From an uncultured Aquincola sp. (GTDB lineage Bacteria; Pseudomonadota; Gammaproteobacteria; Burkholderiales; Burkholderiaceae), in NCBI GenBank assembly GCA_937883885.1, contig CAKZXL010000683.1, positions 1-10,350 of the forward strand: a stretch of 10,350 nucleotides of DNA. The letters are read 5' to 3'. The notes under the pieces were generated by a model that saw nothing but the letters and a program-made list of their open reading frames with translations, did not search any database and was not told the DNA's origin. This document shows positions 5,915-10,350 of this stretch, in pieces. Made by a program: the position numbers and the translations under genes. How positions within the stretch are numbered: position 1 is the stretch's first letter; each line of letters begins with the position of its first letter.

Positions 5915-7156
5915 ATGCTCGCAACCGTTGAACCTCCGCTGTCCGCAAAGCCGATGCCACGTCCCCGTGTCACTCTCCAGGACGTCTCTCTTATCGGAGA
6001 GCAAACGACGCATGTCATGGACCAGATGAAGTCCATGGCCTACATGCCAAACAACGGAAAGGCGGCGCCATCGTACAACGCAACGCAGCTAGCTAAGCTT
6101 TGCGGCGTTTCGGGCAGTGCGATGCTTCGCGCATTGGAGCGAGCCGAGGATGAGCAGATGCCGCCCGGCGTCGTGGTCGACGGCGGCAAGCGTGTCTTCC
6201 CAGTAGCAGACGCGCGTGCGTGGGTACGGAAGCTCTCTAAGAGCTTCGTCAGGCGCACAACAGGAGCGCAAGCCGCAACCATCGCGATCGCTAACTTCAA
6301 AGGCGGCGTCGGTAAGACAACTATCACGGTGAACTTGGCGCAAGGCTTGAGCCTGAAGGGTTACCGAGTGTTGGTCATCGACCTTGACCCCCAAGGGTCT
6401 GCAACCAGCATGCTTGGCCACACTCCTCTCGCCATCGAGGTTGAGCAGACATTCCTGCCTTTGGCTGCCGACGAGCGCGAAACCATTCGTGAATCGGTAA
6501 TCCAGACCTACTGGGATGGCGTGGATTTGGTTGCAGGCAACACGGGCCTGCACAGCGCCGAGTTTTACCTGCCTGCGCGGGTCATTGAGGCCCAGCGAAA
6601 CGGCGGTGTTTTCAACTTCGAAGAGGTCTTGAACAAGGGCCTCGATAGCGTGCGTGACGAGTACGATTTCATCCTCATCGACAACCCCCCGCAGTTGGGC
6701 TACTCAACAATTAATGCGCTTTGGGCAGCGGACGCAGTGCTGATGCCGGTGGTTCCCGAAGGCCTGAGCGTAATGAGCTCAAGCCAGTTCTGGACGATGT
6801 TTGATGAGTTGGCGGCGGGAGTCGTTAGCTTGGGCGGCCGTGAGAAGGACTGGGCGTGGGTAGGAGTCCTGCCTTCGATGATGCAAAACAAGACTCAGTT
6901 TCAGGTGATGATGCAGTACATCCGCAGCGCGTATGGGAACACCGTCATGCGTTCTGAGGTACCGAGCACGGCGGTCATCGAGGTTGGTGGCACTAGGCTT
7001 AAGACCGTTTACGACTTCGCCAAGTACGTTGGCGATGACAAAACGTATGTGCGCGCCCGGGACGCTTTCGACGAACTCGCGTACGAGGTGGAGCAGCTGA
7101 CGCGGGAGACGGTCTGGGGTCTGGAGCCGATTGTTGACGAAAGGAGCGCTGTATGA
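5915..7156 (+). CDS. parA: ParA partition ATPase (type Ia, with N-terminal helix-turn-helix)
   Basis: ParA hydrolyses ATP and moves ParB-bound plasmid copies over the nucleoid. The ATG at 5915 has GGAAGG eight bases upstream and gives 413 residues, the length class of type Ia ParA proteins such as P1 ParA and SopA. Residues 54-80 (YNATQLAKLCGVSGSAMLRA) look like a helix-turn-helix, expected to bind the par promoter and repress the operon. The deviant Walker A box KGGVGKTT spans 129-136, with signature lysine K129 and catalytic K134. Walker A' is VLVIDLDPQGS (D156, D158), and Walker B is FILIDNPP (D256). The frame stays open upstream to 5558, but that stretch runs through the repeat region and is not coding. 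Its stop overlaps the parB start. Confidence 0.95.
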   Translation: MLATVEPPLSAKPMPRPRVTLQDVSLIGEQTTHVMDQMKSMAYMPNNGKAAPSYNATQLAKLCGVSGSAMLRALERAEDEQMPPGVVVDGGKRVFPVADARAWVRKLSKSFVRRTTGAQAATIAIANFKGGVGKTTITVNLAQGLSLKGYRVLVIDLDPQGSATSMLGHTPLAIEVEQTFLPLAADERETIRESVIQTYWDGVDLVAGNTGLHSAEFYLPARVIEAQRNGGVFNFEEVLNKGLDSVRDEYDFILIDNPPQLGYSTINALWAADAVLMPVVPEGLSVMSSSQFWTMFDELAAGVVSLGGREKDWAWVGVLPSMMQNKTQFQVMMQYIRSAYGNTVMRSEVPSTAVIEVGGTRLKTVYDFAKYVGDDKTYVRARDAFDELAYEVEQLTRETVWGLEPIVDERSAV

Positions 7157-8142
7157 GCGTCAAGGACGAGATGGCGGCGATGACAGCCGGCCTCAACAAG
7201 GCCCCTACCGTTGCGACAAAGCGTGCGGCCTCTGCTCTCACAGCTCCAGGCGCCCTGATGGCGATGAATAGCGGCTACCGTGAACTGCAGGCCGAGAATC
7301 ACCGACTAAAGCAAGGCCACGGTAAGCCGCTGCGGGTGCGTATGGACTTGTGCTATGACGGTCCGTATCACTCAACTCCTTTGGACCCCGAGCGCGTCAA
7401 GGAGCTGAAGGCAAACCTGGCTGAGAACCCGCAAAGCGCACCCGCGCTCGTTCGGGCGCACGCGGATGGCCGTTACGAGATCATCGCTGGACGGCATCGC
7501 AAAGCAGCCTTGCTGGAGCTTGGAGAAGAGGAGTGGGACGTTGTTGTTCGAGACATAGACGACGATCAAGCTGAGCGCCTGACGTTCTATGACAACCTCT
7601 TCGCGCCGAGCATCACCGATTACGCGAAGTTCCTCGGTTTCTCGGCGCGCAAGGAGCGGCGGAACCTAAGTTTCGACCAGCTAGCTAAAGAATCCGGCGT
7701 CAGCAAGAGCTTGGTTGGCGCGTTGCTGAGTTTCGGCAAGCTGCCGCCGGAGTCGCTGACTGTCGTTGCGTCGGCGCCGAAGAAGTTCGGATACAACATG
7801 GTCGCCAAGCTGGCGGCGCTCGTTGACGAGCATCGAGACGCGGTTGCTCAGGTCGTCGAGCTCGTGGCTCATGGCAAGGTAAGCCAGGAGGCGGCTCCTG
7901 CCGAAGTCCTCAAGCTGAGTGGCACCACCGGTGGCTCTCAAACCCGCGCGCCGTCCACAGCGCCCAACAAGCCGGGAAAGTCGGGGCGCGTCACGGTGGA
8001 GTGGGGCGGTAAGCCGTACGCGACCATCGACCTGGCGCCCAAGTCGCTGACGATCCGGTTGGCCGACAAAGGAGAGGCTGATGCTGTTATGGACGCGGTG
8101 AAGAAGGCACTTGAAGCCCGGGCCGAGAAGTCGCGTCCATAG
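7153..8142 (+). CDS. parB: ParB centromere-binding partition protein
   Basis: ParB binds the centromere and links it to ParA. The ATG at 7153 overlaps the parA stop (ATGA), and AAGGAG at 7141-7146 is well spaced, so the two genes are translationally coupled. The protein has 329 residues. A basic tail (1-55) should contact ParA. The ParB/Srx-like domain holds AGRHRKAALLELG (G113-R114-H115-R116), the counterpart of the usual GERR box, and DNLFAPS (147-153) where ENxxR is typical. A helix-turn-helix lies at about 174-194 (FDQLAKESGVSKSLVGALLS). A Ser/Thr/Pro linker leads to a C-terminal block (about 270-329) that is probably the dimer domain. Altered CTP-box residues make CTP use uncertain. The stop codon lies inside the first palindromic site. 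Confidence 0.93.
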   Translation: MSVKDEMAAMTAGLNKAPTVATKRAASALTAPGALMAMNSGYRELQAENHRLKQGHGKPLRVRMDLCYDGPYHSTPLDPERVKELKANLAENPQSAPALVRAHADGRYEIIAGRHRKAALLELGEEEWDVVVRDIDDDQAERLTFYDNLFAPSITDYAKFLGFSARKERRNLSFDQLAKESGVSKSLVGALLSFGKLPPESLTVVASAPKKFGYNMVAKLAALVDEHRDAVAQVVELVAHGKVSQEAAPAEVLKLSGTTGGSQTRAPSTAPNKPGKSGRVTVEWGGKPYATIDLAPKSLTIRLADKGEADAVMDAVKKALEARAEKSRP

Positions 8143-8150
8143 TATGGACG
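8134..8150. promoter_or_regulatory. parS: parS-like centromere site 1
   Basis: CGTCCATAGTATGGACG is a perfect palindrome with 8-bp arms and a central G. It overlaps the parB stop codon TAG (8140-8142). Identity with three other copies downstream of parAB marks it as the probable ParB binding site. Confidence 0.8.
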
Positions 8151-8173
8151 ACGCGAAATCGACGGGGCCCTCG

Positions 8174-8184
8174 CAGTCCGTGTC
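8174..8184 (+). repeat. IS1182 left terminal inverted repeat
   Basis: CAGTCCGTGTC, perfect inverted match to 9800-9810. In the direction of the transposase gene this is the downstream end. Confidence 0.75.
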
Positions 8185-8216
8185 GAAACGGCTGCGAAGG
8201 CCGCCGATAGCAAACC

Positions 8217-8246
8217 GCCCCGAGTTCACCGGGGCATTTTTGTTTT
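8217..8246 (+). terminator. Intrinsic terminator inside the IS1182 left end, plus-strand direction
   Basis: GCCCCG (8217-8222) pairs with CGGGGC (8230-8235) around a 7-base loop, followed by ATTTTTGTTTT. The T tract follows only on the plus strand, so it stops RNA coming from parAB before it runs antisense through the transposase gene. It lies within the IS, so the insertion brought the operon a terminator. Confidence 0.75.
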
Positions 8247-8329
8247 GTGGGCGCTACGTTGATCCGGGGTGCGGTGTCGGGCTGCGTTCAGAGGACCGTC
8301 TGCATGAGCATCCCTCGGCACTACCCCTG

Positions 8330-9730
8330 TCATGGCATGGCCAACTTCTGCAGCATGTGCCGCCCGCCAAGCACAGCCAGCGCACGCTTGAGGTTGTAGG
8401 TCAGGGTCGCCAACGCGATCTCCGTGCCCGCGCCCCTCAGGCCCCGCATCAGGAAGCGCGGCTTCTCGAAGATGTGGAACTTCAAGGCTGCGAACGGATG
8501 TTCGACCGTGCAGCGGCGCAGTCTCATCGCCGCAGGCGTGGCACGCTGGTGAATGCGCTCGAGGGCTTGCTCGTAGAGATGACGGGTGACCATGCGGCGT
8601 GCACTGGCCGTGCAGCGCCCCTTCATCGAGCACGCCCCACAATCGCTGGGCTGGGCGGCATAGACGACCATCTTGTCCTTGCGGTTGACCTGCTTGCGCT
8701 GCAGCAGTTTGTCGGCCGGACAGACGTAGGCGTCGGCCGAGGCGTCATAGGTGAAACAAGCCCGGTCGAACAGTTCACCGTCGCCCTGGTTGTTGAGCGA
8801 GCGCTTGACCGGGACATGCACCTGCACGCCCTGGTCCTCCAGTGCCTGGGCCTGTTGGCCATTGGCATAGCCGGCATCTGCCACCAGCTTCAGTGCAGTG
8901 GCACCCAGAGCCTGCTGCGCCGCTTCGCCCATGCGCTGCAGGCAGCCGTTGTCACCGGCCTGGGCGTTGATCTCATGGGCCACGATCAAGGCGTGCTCGG
9001 CATCAACGGCAGTCTGCACGTTGTAGCCCGGACCTTTGCCCTTGAGCACGACCGCCTCGGGCTCCGTGCTCACGTGCAGCCGCTCGCCTGGGACCTGTGC
9101 CAGGTCCGATTGTTGTTGCTGCAGCCGCGCCAGCGCCTGGCGCAATGCCTGGGCATCGACTGGCACCTCGCCTTGCTGCTGATCGGCCGCCTCCAGCTCC
9201 TGGAGGTACTGGGCGATGCGCTGCTCCAGCTTGGCTTGCAGCTCGGCGCGCTGCGCTGCGTCCAGGATGGCCTTGCCGCTGGCCACGGCCTGGAACTTGG
9301 TGCCGTCCACGGCCACCCACTCTCCCCGGATCAGTCCGGCTTCGGCACAAAAGCGGACGAACTCAGCGCCAGCGCGCCGCAGCGGCGCCGCGTTGCAGCG
9401 GCGGAACTCAGCGATGGTCTTGTGGTCAGGCGTGAGCCTGTGCAGCAGCCACATCACTTCGATGTTGCGCTGGCACTCGCGCTCCAGGCGGCGCGACGAC
9501 CGCACGCGGTTCAGGTAGCCGTACAGGTACAGCATCAGCAGATCGGCTGGGTCGTAGGGCGGGCGACCCGTCGCCTTGGTGCGGGCTCGCGCAAAGCCCA
9601 GTGCCTGCAAGTCCAGCCGATCCACGAAAGCCGCGATCACGCGGCACACATGCTCCGGCCCGATCAACTCGTCCAGCGATACCGGGAACAGACTGCCTTG
9701 ATCCCGGCTCAGCCCTTGCACATAGCCCAT
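8330..9730 (-). CDS. IS1182-family transposase
   Basis: This DDE transposase should move the element. From the ATG at 9730 it has 466 residues, beginning MGYVQGLSRDQGSLFP, the usual IS1182 N-terminus. A TTG six codons upstream (9748) is possible but lies in a hairpin. The likely catalytic residues are D142 in VAVDGTKF, D285 in VADAGYANG and E410 in CTVEHPFAALK. Between the first two lies a Gln/Ala-rich coiled segment (about 155-210), a common IS1182 insertion. A cysteine group CGACSMKGRC (about 364-373) also fits the family. The gene is uninterrupted and probably functional. The plus strand opposite it carries a long open frame that is only a shadow of its GC-rich codons. Confidence 0.95.
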   Translation of the reverse strand: MGYVQGLSRDQGSLFPVSLDELIGPEHVCRVIAAFVDRLDLQALGFARARTKATGRPPYDPADLLMLYLYGYLNRVRSSRRLERECQRNIEVMWLLHRLTPDHKTIAEFRRCNAAPLRRAGAEFVRFCAEAGLIRGEWVAVDGTKFQAVASGKAILDAAQRAELQAKLEQRIAQYLQELEAADQQQGEVPVDAQALRQALARLQQQQSDLAQVPGERLHVSTEPEAVVLKGKGPGYNVQTAVDAEHALIVAHEINAQAGDNGCLQRMGEAAQQALGATALKLVADAGYANGQQAQALEDQGVQVHVPVKRSLNNQGDGELFDRACFTYDASADAYVCPADKLLQRKQVNRKDKMVVYAAQPSDCGACSMKGRCTASARRMVTRHLYEQALERIHQRATPAAMRLRRCTVEHPFAALKFHIFEKPRFLMRGLRGAGTEIALATLTYNLKRALAVLGGRHMLQKLAMP

Positions 9731-9734
9731 ATGA

Positions 9735-9768
9735 ACAATGCCCCGCAACTCGCGTTGCAGGGCATTGT
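9735..9768 (-). promoter_or_regulatory. Strong hairpin just before the transposase start
   Basis: The arms ACAATGCCC and GGGCATTGT, continued by GCAAC and GTTGC after one mismatch, form a long stem with a TCGC loop on the plus strand. In the transposase mRNA it ends only four bases before the ATG at 9730 and would bury the G-rich stretch that could act as ribosome binding site. It could limit translation of transposase from read-through RNA. Confidence 0.55.
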
Positions 9769-9799
9769 CTTCAAGGCTTCAGGTCGGCGTCAGAGTATT

Positions 9800-9810
9800 G
9801 ACACGGACTG
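9800..9810 (-). repeat. IS1182 right terminal inverted repeat
   Basis: GACACGGACTG, perfect inverted match to 8174-8184. It is at the transposase 5' side, 69 bases upstream of the ATG. Confidence 0.75.
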
Positions 9811-9930
9811 TTCGGGCCCTTTTTTGTTCATAGGCTTCGGGCTGACTGCCGCGGCACATAGGATGGGACGGGCCACAACTGGCTGATGTCACACGGATGC
9901 TAGGCGCAAGCGCAGCACGAGCGCGCCTGT

Positions 9931-9947
9931 CGTCCATAGTATGGACG
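9931..9947. promoter_or_regulatory. parS: parS-like centromere site 2
   Basis: CGTCCATAGTATGGACG, identical to site 1. Flanking GCGCGCC (9921-9927) and GGCGCGC (9947-9953) add a further, off-centre inverted repeat. Confidence 0.8.
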
Positions 9948-10098
9948 GCGCGCGAGAGCAAGCGACTTAACGCTTCACTAGGCATAAGCATTCACCCCTT
10001 AGCCGTGATGCGGACAGCAGTCACCCCGGCGAAAGCAGGCGCCCGCAGGTGTGAGTACGCGGCCCAAAAAGCGGCAACAGTCGCGGGAGGATGGCAAT

Positions 10099-10115
10099 CG
10101 TCCATAGTATGGACG
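10099..10115. promoter_or_regulatory. parS: parS-like centromere site 3
   Basis: CGTCCATAGTATGGACG, identical to sites 1 and 2, followed by GAC as at site 4. Confidence 0.8.
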
Positions 10116-10140
10116 GACGCTCGCTGGGCGCCGGAGTCAG

Positions 10141-10189
10141 CACCGAAGCAGAAGACGGATTGTCCATCGCACGGGCCGCCGCTTCGGTG
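10141..10189. repeat. Perfect 9-bp inverted repeat between centromere sites 3 and 4
   Basis: CACCGAAGC (10141-10149) and GCTTCGGTG (10181-10189) are separated by 31 bases. The spacer includes TGTCCAT (10161-10167), a half of the ParB-site palindrome. Function is unknown. Confidence 0.4.
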
Positions 10190-10275
10190 GCGAGCCCTGA
10201 CGACCGTGTTCGAGGCCGCCTCCGCGTGGTCCTTCGGGCTATCCGATGGGCGGGTCAAGATATCAATTCACTAGT

Positions 10276-10292
10276 CGTCCATACTATGGACG
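10276..10292. promoter_or_regulatory. parS: parS-like centromere site 4
   Basis: CGTCCATACTATGGACG, the same palindrome with C in the centre, so it is simply the reverse complement of the other copies. Confidence 0.8.
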
Positions 10293-10350
10293 GACCCTTC
10301 AACTACGCGTGGGAACGACGCCCTGACGCATACAAACGAGGAGCAGTCGG

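Larger units (their letters stand above)
8165..9820 (-). mobile_element. IS1182-family insertion sequence with flanking GGGCCCT
   Basis: CAGTCCGTGTC at 8174-8184 is repeated inverted as GACACGGACTG at 9800-9810 (11 of 11; 14 of 17 when extended inward), enclosing about 1.64 kb with one transposase gene. Just outside each end lies GGGCCCT in direct orientation (8165-8171 and 9814-9820), a probable target duplication. Because GGGCCC is palindromic and two or three bases separate it from the repeats, the precise end is uncertain by a few bases. Insertion at a palindrome fits IS1182 habits. The element separates palindromic site 1 from sites 2-4. Confidence 0.8.
9821..10350. other. Gene-free centromere region with palindromic sites 2-4
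   Basis: I see no credible gene in this stretch. It holds three copies of the ParB-site palindrome at 168 and 177 bp start-to-start spacing, and an inverted repeat at 10141-10189. A near match to an IHF site (TATCAATTCACTA, 10261-10273, one base off) lies three bases before site 4. Together with site 1 it is the probable partition locus, and it may extend past the window end. Confidence 0.65.

Noticed and set aside
8111..9886. 591-codon open frame on the plus strand across the IS1182 transposase
   Set aside because: It is antisense to a clear transposase, crosses both IS ends and a terminator, and shows no domain.
10049..10065. GTGTGAGTACGCGGCCC in the centromere region as an iteron
   Set aside because: The first base and the GGGG end do not match, so chance is likely.
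10261..10273. IHF binding site near centromere site 4
   Set aside because: One mismatch in the short degenerate consensus; plausible by analogy with P1 parS but not supported enough for its own entry.
1..10350. CRISPR array, intact tRNA or rRNA genes
   Set aside because: No regularly spaced repeats of CRISPR size and no complete tRNA or rRNA structure were seen.

Overview
This 10.35 kb, GC-rich window reads as the replication and partition core of a plasmid (or plasmid-like secondary replicon), with a different insertion sequence on each flank. The Rep_3-type initiator, the iterons, the divergent parAB operon and the repeated palindromic centromere sites support a plasmid. High GC and the kinds of IS66 and IS1182 elements suggest a proteobacterium, most likely Betaproteobacteria (Burkholderiales). 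That taxonomic call is inference; no chromosomal marker gene is present.

Layout. Positions 1-2524 are the right-hand part of an IS66-family element: the 3' end of tnpB, complete tnpC, and a pRiA4b ORF-3-family gene that looks like a passenger. The element appears to end inside a tRNA-Arg(CCU)-like sequence whose 3' half (2525-2568) survives. Next is an HNH endonuclease gene (2652-3212), convergent with the replication initiator gene rep (3301-5070, minus strand). The 0.8 kb between rep and parA holds no gene. It carries a family of 17-bp repeats of form A(T/C)GTGA-N7-GGGG in both orientations and is the probable origin. A promoter at 5813-5841 drives parA (5915-7156) and parB (7153-8142), whose start and stop codons overlap.

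Four copies of the perfect palindrome CGTCCATA-S-TATGGACG follow. The first overlaps the parB stop codon; the other three lie in the gene-free stretch 9821-10350. They are very probably the ParB-binding centromere (parS). An IS1182-family element (about 8174-9810, transposase on the minus strand) sits between sites 1 and 2. Removing it in silico restores similar site spacings of about 148, 168 and 177 bp.

How it works together: Rep should bind the 17-bp repeats to start replication and probably repress itself. ParA (ATPase) and ParB (centromere-binding protein) should use the palindrome array to segregate copies. The IS elements mark the edges of this backbone and one has entered the centromere. 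The most notable observations are the dispersed repeat family, with 44, 44 and 89 bp spacings and two copies within and beyond rep; the IS-split centromere; and the tRNA remnant at the IS66 end. I saw no clearly new kind of system beyond this apparently undescribed combination of origin and centromere sequences.
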